A stretch of DNA of 64,000 bases from Sphaerisporangium sp. (lineage in GTDB: Bacteria; Actinomycetota; Actinomycetes; Streptosporangiales; Streptosporangiaceae), in contig JAOPYI010000062.1 in NCBI GenBank assembly GCA_025964675.1, positions 1 to 64,000 on the forward strand. Reading direction: 5' to 3'. The notes under the pieces were generated by a model. It was not told the DNA's origin and did no database searches. It saw nothing but the letters and a program-made list of their open reading frames with translations. The position numbers and the translations under genes were made by a program. How positions within the stretch are numbered: position 1 is the stretch's first letter; each line of letters opens with the position of its first letter. This document shows, one piece after another, positions 1-8,969 of the stretch.

Positions 1-347
1 AGGTGGAATACTTCTCGCCGGTTCGTGGCCGCCTCCCGGTTGCCGGGGCGCGTCTGGGGAACGCCGGAGTCCTTCTTCACAGGGTCGTACGGGGCGAGCA
101 GTTCCGCAACCGTGTGTCCGGGAAACATGCGCTCGAGCACCCTGCAGTGGTCGGCGTGGGGCTTGGTCTTCAGGTGGCCTTTGAGCCAGCGGCCGAACGC
201 CTCGCGGCTCGGCGACGAGCCGATCAGATTCCGGTCGATGCTGCGGGCCACCTTGTCGTACTCCAGGCAGAACGCCCGGTGCGTCTCCTGGTGACGCTTC
301 AGCAGCAGCGCCTTCAAAAGTGTCGGCTGGCTGGGCACCGGCACCAC
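1..347 (-). CDS. HTH-type regulator N-terminus (partial)
   Basis: The gene runs off the left edge, so only about 115 N-terminal residues are visible. It reads VVPVPSQPTLLKALLLKRHQ, followed by an all-helical stretch with FGRWLKGHLKTKPHADHCRVLE and a MFPGHTVAELLAPYD segment. This looks like the divergent helix-turn-helix proteins that are common and multicopy in Streptosporangiaceae. I recognise them by their KALLLKRH opening and the RWL recognition-helix region. Tandem GTG codons at 342-347 directly follow an in-frame TAG; the upstream GGAGAG supports starting there. No ligand or target can be inferred. The missing C-terminus may hold a TPR or other sensor domain. Confidence 0.6.
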   Translation of the reverse strand, partial: MVPVPSQPTLLKALLLKRHQETHRAFCLEYDKVARSIDRNLIGSSPSREAFGRWLKGHLKTKPHADHCRVLERMFPGHTVAELLAPYDPVKKDSGVPQTRPGNREAATNRREVFH

Positions 348-573
348 CTACTCTCCGCGTTCATCGGATGACTTAGTGCAATCGCTCCCTCACGGTAGAT
401 CTCACCGCTCCTGACTTCCCGGCTTTTCCGGCACTTGATCGAGTACGACACAGAGGTGACACGTATTCGACAGCTTGACGACCCCTCATGGCGCATCTGA
501 ATGCTGCTCGCCGCCATACGTGCTTCCTAGCGTCACCGCCGAACACCGGAAGCGAGCAAAGGAGGTGTGACAA

Positions 574-1083
574 GTGCCCGGCGAAGACGATGGAGCCGGC
601 CTGTCGAGACGAAAACCCATCCCGCCACGCTGTGAAGGGCCTGTGCGGGAACTTCCTCCCGGAGAAGGACATCCGACTACGATGCGCGACGACGCCATGA
701 GCATCCGGCTGCTGGATAAGGCCGTGTTCCCTGCCACCGAGGCAGCCGTGGGTGAGGCCCGGCGATGGATGCGGAAGATCCTCCACGGCCATCCGCGCTG
801 CGACGACGCCGTACTCCTGCTGTCCGAGGCGTTCACCAATTCCGTCGTCCACACCCGCTCCCCGGTGATCGGCACGGTCGTACTCATGGAGGAGGACGGC
901 TGCGTTCAGATCGAGGTCATCGATGACGGGGCTGACACCATGCCCTCCGCGTGCCGCCACTCCCCCGACGACCTCGCGGAATCGGGACGTGGAGTCCGGC
1001 TGATCCGCGCGTTGTCGAGCCGGTGGGGATTCAGCGAGGAGAACCCCCGCTGCGTCGTATGGTTCGCCCTTGATCCGCGGTGA
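574..1083 (+). CDS. RsbW-like ATP-binding protein (HATPase_c_2)
   Basis: This 169-residue protein has a GHKL ATPase fold: the N-box SEAFTNS lies near residues 84-90, the G1 box around DDGAD, and the G2-like ESGRGVRLI near 135-145. Stand-alone proteins of this type in actinomycetes are anti-sigma-factor or serine-kinase homologues that bind anti-sigma antagonists. The first 40 or so residues are not part of the fold. The GTG start is chosen because a near-perfect Shine-Dalgarno (AAAGGAGGTG, 558-567) sits six bases upstream. Internal ATGs at 682 and 697 would also give an intact domain. No partner sigma or antagonist gene is adjacent, so its target is unknown. Confidence 0.82.
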   Translation: MPGEDDGAGLSRRKPIPPRCEGPVRELPPGEGHPTTMRDDAMSIRLLDKAVFPATEAAVGEARRWMRKILHGHPRCDDAVLLLSEAFTNSVVHTRSPVIGTVVLMEEDGCVQIEVIDDGADTMPSACRHSPDDLAESGRGVRLIRALSSRWGFSEENPRCVVWFALDPR

Positions 1084-1202
1084 TCCATGCGTCGCACAGG
1101 TTGCTCTCATTGTGAGCTGAAGCCGGGGAGCGCGGCGGCGAACTTTGCCGGGCTCCCCGGCGTCTAATGCCGTGTTCCGCGGACGAGACGACGGGTGATC
1201 GC

Positions 1203-4200
1203 ATGACGGGGAGCCTGCGGCCGGAGGATCCGGAGCGGCTGGGGGAGTACTGGCTTGCGGGGCGGCTGGGTGCCGGTGGGCAGGGCGTCGTGTACGAGGC
1301 GTACGACGGTGAGGGGCGCCGGGTCGCGATCAAGGTGCTGCACGGTGACGCGGCGACCGATCCGGAGCTGAAGGGCCGGTTCTGGCGGGAGGCGACGGCG
1401 GCACGTCGCGTGGCCTCCTTCTGCACCGCGCGCGTCATCGCCGCCGAGCTCGACGGGCGCCCGCCGTACTTGGTCAGCGAGTACGTCGAGGGGCCGAGCC
1501 TGCGTCATGCGGTCCAGGAGGGGCGCACCTTCGGCGGCGACGACCTGCACCGGCTGGGGACGGCGATCGCGACGGCGCTGACGGCGATCCACGAGGCCGG
1601 GGTGATCCACCGGGACCTGAAGCCCGACAACGTGCTGCTCGGCCCGGACGGGCCGCGGGTGATCGACTTCGGGGTCGCGCGGACGCTGGAGATGTCATTG
1701 ACGTCGACCGGGCTGGTGGCGGGGACGCCGACGTACATGGCACCGGAGGTGTTCACCGGGCAGCGCGCGGGGGGTCCGGCGGATGTGTTCGCCTGGGGCG
1801 GCGTGATGCTCTTCGCCGCCAGTGGAGAGGATCCGTTCAAGGCCGAGAGCCTGGGCGGGGTGATGCATCGCGTGCTGTCGGTCGACCCCGACCTGGACGT
1901 CCTGCCCGAGTCCCTGAGGCCTCTGGTGGGTGCCGCCCTGCGCAAGGAGCCACTGGACCGCCCCACGGCCAGGGATCTGCTCCTGACCCTGGTGAGCGGG
2001 GGCGGCCCCGTCGACGCCGCGCGCCTGCTGGAGGAGGGCAGCCGCGCGGCGGGGAGCGTGCGTCCGGCGGACGCGCACGACCCCGCGCTGGGCACGCTGG
2101 CCGAGGACGCCTACGGCATGCTCTCTCCCACGGAGCGGAACGTCGTACCCGAGGTCTTCCTTCGCATGGTCGCCGTCGGCCCCGACGGGGAGCTCACCAC
2201 CCGCCGGGTACCCGAGGACGAGCTGCCGCCCGAGGCGGATCGCGTCCTCCAGGTCTTCTCCTATGTGCTGTCCAGGCGGGACGGCGAGGTCTCCCTCGCT
2301 CGCCCGGCGCTGCTGCGCGCGTGGCCGAGGCTGCGTTCCTGGACGGCGGAGGAGCGGGACGGCCTCACCGCGCACGCCGGAATCCGCACGCAGGCCCGCC
2401 AGTGGGCAGGGCAGGACCGCCGCGACGGTGACCTGTTGCAGGGAAGCCGCCTTGACGCCGCCGTGCACTGGGCCGCCACCGGCCGCCGCCACCTCTCCCT
2501 CAACCCACTCGAACGGGACTTCCTCGACGCCTCGACAGCGCTGACCCGCCGCCGCGCCCGCCGCCGCCGGCTGCTCACCCTGGCCCTGGCGATCCTGCTG
2601 GTCGTGTCGCTGGCGGGTGGTGGCCTGGCGACCTATCAGGGCAGCCAGATCGCCGAGCAGCGTGACAGGGCGAAGGGCCGCGAGCTGGCCTACCTGGCCG
2701 GCACCCTCCGCACCACCGAACCCACCACCGCGATGCTGCTGAGCGTCGCCGCCTGGAAGCTGGAGGCGAGCGCCGAGGCGCGCTCCAGCCTGATGTCCTC
2801 ACTCCACCAGCCGGAGACCGCCGTCTTCCGCGACCCCCCTGTGAGGGCGTACTCGGAGCGGGCGATGAGCCAGGACGGGCGCCGGCTCGTCAGCGTGTCG
2901 AGGAACGAGATCCGCCTGTACGACGTGCGGGCGCAACGCCTCGTCAGGCGCATCGCGCCCAGCATCAGCGGCCGGATCTTGCGCGGTGTCGCGCTGAGCC
3001 CGAGCGGGCGACTGGTGGCCGTGGCCACCGAGAAGGAGATCGCGGTCTGGGACCTGGTGACCGGCGGGTCACGCGGGAAGCTGCCGGTCCCCGTCGGGAC
3101 GCAAGACGAGAGGCCGTACTTCGGCGGCGACGAGTCCGAGGTGGCCGTCGTGGAGGCCGACAACGAGCCGTTCATATGGGATCTCACGACCGGCAGGACG
3201 TACGGCCGGGAGGGGAACCGCTGGAGTGGAACCGCCCCCGCCGTCTCCCCCTCGGGGCGCCTGACCGCCATGCTGGATTCGTACCAGAGGCTCGTTGTGC
3301 GAAGGATTCCCGGCGGAGTCAAGGATGCGCGGTTCCGCCGAGCGTGCCCGGGAACCGTCGGCGCGGTCACCTTCAGCCCGGACGGCAAGGTTCTGGCATG
3401 CGCGGGACGGGAGATCAGGCTCGTCGCCACAGACACCGGCAAGCCACTTCCCCTGTACCAGGGTGACGATTGGTGGTGGACCGAGACCGGCGCGTCCGAG
3501 GCGACCAATGCCGCGAGCGCCGGCCTTCGGTTCAGCGCCGACGGGCGGTTCCTCGTGGGGTTCGCCGACCGGAGCATCAGGGTCTGGCGGGTGGCCGACC
3601 AGCGGCAGGTCTTCGGGTACCGGGCCGAAGGCGAGGTGACGGACGTGCGATTCGACTCCGGCGGGGGCACGCTGCGCTACCTACTGGACGACTCGGTGAT
3701 CAGCCTGGACCTTCATCCGCTGGCGACGTCGACGCGCGCGGCCGGCAAGATCTTCAAGGTGGGCCTGAGCCCCGACGGCCGGTGGATGTCGGCCGAGACG
3801 ACCGACTCCACTCCGATCCGGCTCTGGGACGTGAGGCGGCACCGGTTCGCCGGACCGCTTCCCGGGACGGCCGACTCAGGAGTGCCGGCCGTCTTCGACG
3901 CTCGTAGCCAGACCATGGTCACTGTCTCCGACCCCGACAAGCTACGTGCCTGGGACGTCGGCACCCTGAAGCAGCTATGGAGCTTCACGGTGCCCTCGGG
4001 CTTCATGGTGGAGGGCAGGGCGTTCAGCCCCGACGGCACGACCTTCGCGGCGTCGCTGGTCAGCATCGTCGAGCCGCTCAGGGCCCGCTTGCTCCTCTGG
4101 GACGCCCGCACCGGGCACCCGGTCAGGACGATGCGGCTCGACACGGAAACGGGAGACATGACCTTCACGCCCGATGGCCGCAGGCTCGCCACCACGGCTG

Positions 4201-4715
4201 GACAATTCATCGACGCCGCTTCCGGCAAGCAGGTCGGTCTGGGGTTCAACACCTCATCCTTCGGCGGCGTGATCGCGCTCAGCCCTACGGGCACGTCGCT
4301 CGCCGTGAGCGGCGGCGAGGGGCGGATCGCCTTGTGGGACACACGCGGGCCGACTCCCGTGCCACCCATACTGCATGGAGCGGCGGAGAACATCGCGTTG
4401 ATGGCCTTCTCGTCCAAGGGCGACATCCTGGCAACGGTGGGCGAGACCGGGACGGTCCAGCTCTGGGACATGGGCGCCAGACGGCGCCTCGGGGACGCCA
4501 TCAAGCTGTACGGCGATGTCGTCATGAGCCTGGCGTTCACCCCGGACGCTTCGCTGGTCTACGTCGCCGATCAGAGCGGCACCATCTACGAGTTGCCGGT
4601 CGCCGACCAGCGGGTGGCCGAGGCAGTGTGCGCACGAGCCGCACGTACGCTCACCAGGCAGGAATGGGAACGTTACCTCCCTGACCTGCCTTATCGGAAT
4701 GTCTGCTCTTCCTGA
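1203..4715 (+). CDS. Ser/Thr kinase fused to STAND-type helices and a WD40 propeller
   Basis: About 1,170 residues. The N-terminus is a complete Hanks-type kinase: glycine loop GAGGQG, VAIK lysine near 44, HRDLKPDN near 136-143 and DFG near 155. Residues about 280-450 match the winged-helix and helical segment usual in nSTAND1-WD40 proteins (RPALLRAWPRLRSW, RLDAAVHWA, LERDFLDAS). A transmembrane helix follows near 456-478 and then a beta-propeller to the end, closing with the family-typical TRQEWERYLPDLPYRNVC. The STAND P-loop NTPase itself is missing; the kinase occupies its place. ATG 1203 is preferred over ATG 1167 because it begins the conserved kinase lead-in. It is probably a membrane-anchored signalling protein; substrates are unknown. 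Confidence 0.88.
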   Translation: MTGSLRPEDPERLGEYWLAGRLGAGGQGVVYEAYDGEGRRVAIKVLHGDAATDPELKGRFWREATAARRVASFCTARVIAAELDGRPPYLVSEYVEGPSLRHAVQEGRTFGGDDLHRLGTAIATALTAIHEAGVIHRDLKPDNVLLGPDGPRVIDFGVARTLEMSLTSTGLVAGTPTYMAPEVFTGQRAGGPADVFAWGGVMLFAASGEDPFKAESLGGVMHRVLSVDPDLDVLPESLRPLVGAALRKEPLDRPTARDLLLTLVSGGGPVDAARLLEEGSRAAGSVRPADAHDPALGTLAEDAYGMLSPTERNVVPEVFLRMVAVGPDGELTTRRVPEDELPPEADRVLQVFSYVLSRRDGEVSLARPALLRAWPRLRSWTAEERDGLTAHAGIRTQARQWAGQDRRDGDLLQGSRLDAAVHWAATGRRHLSLNPLERDFLDASTALTRRRARRRRLLTLALAILLVVSLAGGGLATYQGSQIAEQRDRAKGRELAYLAGTLRTTEPTTAMLLSVAAWKLEASAEARSSLMSSLHQPETAVFRDPPVRAYSERAMSQDGRRLVSVSRNEIRLYDVRAQRLVRRIAPSISGRILRGVALSPSGRLVAVATEKEIAVWDLVTGGSRGKLPVPVGTQDERPYFGGDESEVAVVEADNEPFIWDLTTGRTYGREGNRWSGTAPAVSPSGRLTAMLDSYQRLVVRRIPGGVKDARFRRACPGTVGAVTFSPDGKVLACAGREIRLVATDTGKPLPLYQGDDWWWTETGASEATNAASAGLRFSADGRFLVGFADRSIRVWRVADQRQVFGYRAEGEVTDVRFDSGGGTLRYLLDDSVISLDLHPLATSTRAAGKIFKVGLSPDGRWMSAETTDSTPIRLWDVRRHRFAGPLPGTADSGVPAVFDARSQTMVTVSDPDKLRAWDVGTLKQLWSFTVPSGFMVEGRAFSPDGTTFAASLVSIVEPLRARLLLWDARTGHPVRTMRLDTETGDMTFTPDGRRLATTAGQFIDAASGKQVGLGFNTSSFGGVIALSPTGTSLAVSGGEGRIALWDTRGPTPVPPILHGAAENIALMAFSSKGDILATVGETGTVQLWDMGARRRLGDAIKLYGDVVMSLAFTPDASLVYVADQSGTIYELPVADQRVAEAVCARAARTLTRQEWERYLPDLPYRNVCSS

Positions 4716-4889
4716 CCCGCCCTACCGGAACGCACGTCTCCGCGATCTACGGCCATGCCTGCTCTGGCCGTGGCTTGCTGGACATGAAGACCAGCCTGAA
4801 TCGCCGTAGTCACGATCTTGGATGTCATCTACCGTTAAGCCGCGTCCGCATGGTTTTTGACCGTTAAGGACGGTGTAGGAGGAAATACG

Positions 4890-7133
4890 GTGGACCAGTT
4901 GGTTCTCAGAGCGCAGCAGTGGGTCAACTCGGTTTATGGGAATGTCGCCGGGTACCGGCCCATCCCGGAGGACGGAAGAACCGGCTGGGCGACCATGCGG
5001 GCGCTTGTGGAAGCTCTCCAGCATGAGTTGGGCATCACCCCGCTGAGCGGCACTTTCGGACCGGCCACCCTGCAAGTTCTCACCGCCGCGTGGCCGGTCG
5101 TCGACGCGGACACGCCGAGCCCGAACATCGTCAAGATCGTGCAGTGCGGGCTCTACTGCAAGGGCTACAACGGCAGCGGCATATCCGGTACTTACGACTC
5201 GATCACCGGCACCAGCGTGACACGGCTGAGAACGGACATGGGGGTCGACGGCGCCTTCCCTGCGGGTGGCGTCGTGCCGAAGGTGTTCCGGGCGTTGCTC
5301 ACGATGGACGCGTACGTCCTCGCCGACGGCGGATCCGGGCGGACACGGGAGATCCAGCAATGGTTGAACTCCGCATATGTCAGCCGTCAGGACTTCTTCG
5401 TCATCCCGTGCGACGGGCGCTTCTCCCGCGACCTGCAGAGGTCGCTGCTCCGGGCGATCCAGTTCGAGCTCGGGATGGAAAGCGCCGCCGCGACCGGGCG
5501 GTTCGGCCCCGCCACGCAGGCGGGGATCACGAGCCAGGCCGTCCTCGGCCCCGGCGCCGTCGACTCGGAGACACGGTTCGTACGGCTGTTCCAGGCAGCG
5601 ATGATCTTGAACGGATGGGACGTCCCCTTCGACGGGGAGTACACCACCGACATGGCGGACACGGTCGCGGCGTTCCAGGAGTTCGCGCGGCTCCTGCCGG
5701 GCAACGGCATCGCCGGTTACCAGACATGGGCGGCGCTGCTGGTGAGCAACGGCGACCCCACCCGAAGGGGAACGGCGTGCGACTGCGTCACCGAGATCAC
5801 CCCCGCCCGGGCCGACACGCTGAAGGCCGAAGGCTACGGCACGGTCGGGCGCTACCTGACGAACTCGCCGAACTCGTCGTTGAACAAGAGGATCCAGCCA
5901 GGCGAGCTGGACACGATCGCGTTCGCGGGCCTGAGCGTGTTCCCGATCTACCAGACGGGCGGTCACACGCCCGACTACTTCTCCCCCGAGCAGGGAGCCG
6001 AAGACGCACTGGCCGCTCTGGAGGCCGCCCGTGACCACGGGTTCGTACGCGGGACCACGATCTACTTCGCGGTCGACTTCGACGCGGTCGACGGCGACGT
6101 CACCGGGCGGATCATTCCCCACTTCCGGCGGCTCGCCGCTCACCTGAAGCACTACGGCGGCGACTTCAGCGCAGGGGTCTACGGGCCGCGCGACGTCTGC
6201 GGCCGCCTGGCTCGGGAGGGTCTGACGGTGTCCAGTTTCGTCTCGGACATGTCGACCGGTTTCCGCGGCAACCTGGGCTTCCCGCTGCCCGCCGACTGGG
6301 CGTTCGACCAGATATCGACCATCACCGTCGGCACGGGTCCCGGCAGCGTCGAGATCGACAATGACGTGGCATCGGGCCGGGACCCGGGCCAGTCGCTGTT
6401 CGTGCCGCCCGTCACCAGCGCCCACCCGCTCGACGTGCGTTTCGACATGTCCCGCCGCGACGAGCTGCTGGACGACCTCATGACGTGCATGGCATCCATG
6501 GAGGTCCACGAGATGCCACTGATCTGGCCCAACTCCACCGAGCACTCACTGGACATGGTCCTGCGGCAGGACGCGCTGATCACCGGCCTGAGCCGGGTGT
6601 ACCGGATGCGCAAGGCACTGATCCAGAGCCAGGTCTTCTGGGCGACGCGCAGGATCACCCCTGAGGACGCCCTGGCCGATCTCGCCGTCATGGCTTACTA
6701 CGGTTATCGCGCCGAGCTGGAGGCCTGGCAGGCGTCGCCGCCGGAGCGCCGGGCGACGACGCCCCCGCCCACCGCCCCTTACCCGCGGAAGGACGACACG
6801 AGCACCGGCGTCGGGCAGATTCACGCGCGCGCCGCGATCGCGGCGCGCAACCACGCGGCCGGCGCCGGTGTCATCGCGTCGGAGCCGCTGGACCCCGACG
6901 ACTGGCAGGTGATCCGGTCGGTCTGGCGGCGGCTCCGCGAGGATCCCGAGTACAACATCAGCACCGTGCCTCTGGTGCTCCTCACGTGCGCCGACGAGAC
7001 CGGCGCGGGCGGAGACCCTCTCGCCTATGACGCGAGCCGGCTCGTCGATGTGATGGACCGCTACAGCGGGAACGGAAGTGAACTGGCGCACATCTACGAG
7101 GTTTTCGAGACGTACAACGCATCCACGAGATGA
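4890..7133 (+). CDS. DUF1906 glycoside-hydrolase-like protein with peptidoglycan-binding-like repeats
   Basis: 747 residues starting at GTG 4890, which is preceded by GGAGGA at ideal distance; an upstream in-frame TTG (4857) has no such site. Residues 1-290 contain repeated peptidoglycan-binding-like units (VLRAQQWVNSVYG, REIQQWLNSAYV, GRFGPATQAGI). Residues about 297-510 form a DUF1906/Rv2525c-like TIM-barrel domain (GYGTVGRYLTN, TIYFAVDFDA, GVYGPRDVCG, DWAFDQIS). The last 230 residues are helical and unrecognised (MSRRDELLDDLMTCM). No signal peptide is visible, so it is either exported by a non-Sec route or cytoplasmic. Family members are suspected cell-wall hydrolases, but catalysis is not established. 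Confidence 0.82.
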   Translation: MDQLVLRAQQWVNSVYGNVAGYRPIPEDGRTGWATMRALVEALQHELGITPLSGTFGPATLQVLTAAWPVVDADTPSPNIVKIVQCGLYCKGYNGSGISGTYDSITGTSVTRLRTDMGVDGAFPAGGVVPKVFRALLTMDAYVLADGGSGRTREIQQWLNSAYVSRQDFFVIPCDGRFSRDLQRSLLRAIQFELGMESAAATGRFGPATQAGITSQAVLGPGAVDSETRFVRLFQAAMILNGWDVPFDGEYTTDMADTVAAFQEFARLLPGNGIAGYQTWAALLVSNGDPTRRGTACDCVTEITPARADTLKAEGYGTVGRYLTNSPNSSLNKRIQPGELDTIAFAGLSVFPIYQTGGHTPDYFSPEQGAEDALAALEAARDHGFVRGTTIYFAVDFDAVDGDVTGRIIPHFRRLAAHLKHYGGDFSAGVYGPRDVCGRLAREGLTVSSFVSDMSTGFRGNLGFPLPADWAFDQISTITVGTGPGSVEIDNDVASGRDPGQSLFVPPVTSAHPLDVRFDMSRRDELLDDLMTCMASMEVHEMPLIWPNSTEHSLDMVLRQDALITGLSRVYRMRKALIQSQVFWATRRITPEDALADLAVMAYYGYRAELEAWQASPPERRATTPPPTAPYPRKDDTSTGVGQIHARAAIAARNHAAGAGVIASEPLDPDDWQVIRSVWRRLREDPEYNISTVPLVLLTCADETGAGGDPLAYDASRLVDVMDRYSGNGSELAHIYEVFETYNASTR

Positions 7134-7139
7134 CCGGCG

Positions 7140-8969
7140 TCAGGTGATCCGGTCGACGTCGGCGTAAGGCTCGCCGGACAGCGTCAGATAGCCGGGTCCC
7201 CGGTCGAAGAACGCGGCCGGACGGGCGGCGCGCAGGTCCGCGCGGAGACTCTCCGTGGACTCGACGTCGACCGTCGGCTCGGCCGCCGGGCCGTACAGGA
7301 TGACGCCGTAGTCGTCACGCGCGCCCTCGGCGGAGACCTTGCCGTCGCGTACGTCCGCCGCCACCAGCGCCGCGTCACGATCGTACGGCGAGCCCCAGCC
7401 GCCGCCTCCAGTGGTCCTGACCCGGACGATCTCCCCCGCCTTCACCGGGAAGTCGTCGACCAGGCCCTCCATCTCCTGGTCGCCGACGGTGACGAGGAAC
7501 GGGCGCCCGGCCCTGCCGCCGTTCACTCCCCAGCACGCGAGGATCGACCGGTCAGCGATGGACATGAACGAGGCGTCGCGCAGCATCCGGATGTGCTTGT
7601 CGTACCCGAGTCCGCCACGGTAGAGGCCCGCTCCGCCGGAGTCGCGGGCGAGGCCGAGCCGCTCGACCCGGAACGGCCAGCGAGACTCGGCGAACTCGAC
7701 CGGGATGTTGCGCGAGTCGGGGACGACGTGGATCGTGTCCTCCCCGTCGGCGTACCAGCGACCTCCGGACCCGCCGCCGAGCACCTCTCTCATGAGGTAC
7801 GGCCGGCCGTCGTGGTCCTCTCCGTACACACCGGTGTAGCGGATGGTCTCCTGGTCGGCGGGCATGCGCCCGCCGGTGGCCTTGGCGAGGACCCCGGCGA
7901 GCACGCCGAGCAGGCGCAGGATGACGAAGGTGCGGGCGTTGGTCGGCGCCGGGAAGACGGGCGTCAGCAGGGTGCCCTTCCCGGGGAACCTCATCTCGAT
8001 CAGCGGGACGACGCCCTCGTTGACGTCCAGCTCCGCCATCCGCTCCGGGGTGTCGGCGAGGTTGCGGAGGATGGGCGCGAGCCACTTCTTCAGGAACACC
8101 CCGTCGGCGTAGTCGCCGGCGTGGTTGATCGGTCCCTTGGCCTGCGGTGACGTGCCGGTGAAGTCGATGACGAGCGGCTTGTCCGCCGCGTGGTCGACGG
8201 TCAGCGTGATGCGCTGGGCGTGCAGCCTGGGCTCGTCCACGCCGTCGTGCTCGGCGTAGTCCTCCCAGACGTGGACGCCCTCGGGGATCTTGGCCAGCAG
8301 CTCGCGCCGGAACGTCTCGGTGGTCTTGGAGATGATCGCGTCGAAGCACGCCTCCACCGCGGCCCTGCCGTACCGGTCGAACAGCTCGCCGAGGCGGCGG
8401 GCCCCCATCAGGCAGGCCGAGCACTCGGCGTCCAGGTCCCCCGCCAGGGAGTCGGGCATGCGGGAGTTCCTGGTCATGATCGTCAATGCGGCGCGATTGG
8501 GGACGCCCCGGTCCCACAGCTTGATCGGCGGCACCATCAGCCCTTCCTCGAAGGCGCTGCGGGCGTGCGAGGGCATCGAGCCGGGTACGGCTCCGCCGAT
8601 GTCGTCGTGGTGGCCGAACGCCTGCACGAAGGCGACCACCTCGCCCTCGTTGAAGACCGGCACGGTGACGCACAGGTCCGGGAGGTGCCCGATGCCTCCC
8701 TCGGAGAGATAGACGTCATTGTGGAAGAAGACGTCGCCAGGGTTCATCTCGGAGACCGGGAAGTCCCTGACGATCGGCTGGACGAGGGCGGAGTACGAGC
8801 GGCCGGTCAGTTTGCGCAGCCGTATGTCATGGATGCCCGCACGGAAGTCATGCGCGTCGCGGATCATCGGCGAGCGCGCCGTACGGGCGATGGCCGTCTC
8901 GACCTCCATCTCCACCGACGCGAGCGTGCCCTCGACGATCTCGACCAGCACCGGGTCAACCGCTGTCAC
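7140..8969 (-). CDS. hyuB: Hydantoinase B/oxoprolinase family protein
   Basis: 609 residues, full length for the HyuB family, with typical features IRDAHDFRAGIHD, DVFFHNDVYLSEGGIGHLPD, DFTGTSPQAKGPIN and GGGSGGRWYADGED. HyuB works with HyuA in ATP-dependent opening of cyclic amides such as N-methylhydantoin or 5-oxoproline. The GTG start overlaps the hyuA stop by four bases (GTGA), indicating translational coupling. The substrate cannot be read from the sequence. No racemase, carbamoylase or transporter is adjacent. The purine/pyrimidine-type genes at 20-31 kb are far away but may be metabolically related. Confidence 0.9.
   Translation of the reverse strand: MTAVDPVLVEIVEGTLASVEMEVETAIARTARSPMIRDAHDFRAGIHDIRLRKLTGRSYSALVQPIVRDFPVSEMNPGDVFFHNDVYLSEGGIGHLPDLCVTVPVFNEGEVVAFVQAFGHHDDIGGAVPGSMPSHARSAFEEGLMVPPIKLWDRGVPNRAALTIMTRNSRMPDSLAGDLDAECSACLMGARRLGELFDRYGRAAVEACFDAIISKTTETFRRELLAKIPEGVHVWEDYAEHDGVDEPRLHAQRITLTVDHAADKPLVIDFTGTSPQAKGPINHAGDYADGVFLKKWLAPILRNLADTPERMAELDVNEGVVPLIEMRFPGKGTLLTPVFPAPTNARTFVILRLLGVLAGVLAKATGGRMPADQETIRYTGVYGEDHDGRPYLMREVLGGGSGGRWYADGEDTIHVVPDSRNIPVEFAESRWPFRVERLGLARDSGGAGLYRGGLGYDKHIRMLRDASFMSIADRSILACWGVNGGRAGRPFLVTVGDQEMEGLVDDFPVKAGEIVRVRTTGGGGWGSPYDRDAALVAADVRDGKVSAEGARDDYGVILYGPAAEPTVDVESTESLRADLRAARPAAFFDRGPGYLTLSGEPYADVDRIT

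Noticed and set aside
4722-6545. A 607-codon open frame antisense to the DUF1906 gene
   Set aside because: No motif or ribosome-binding site; codon third positions are those of the opposite strand.
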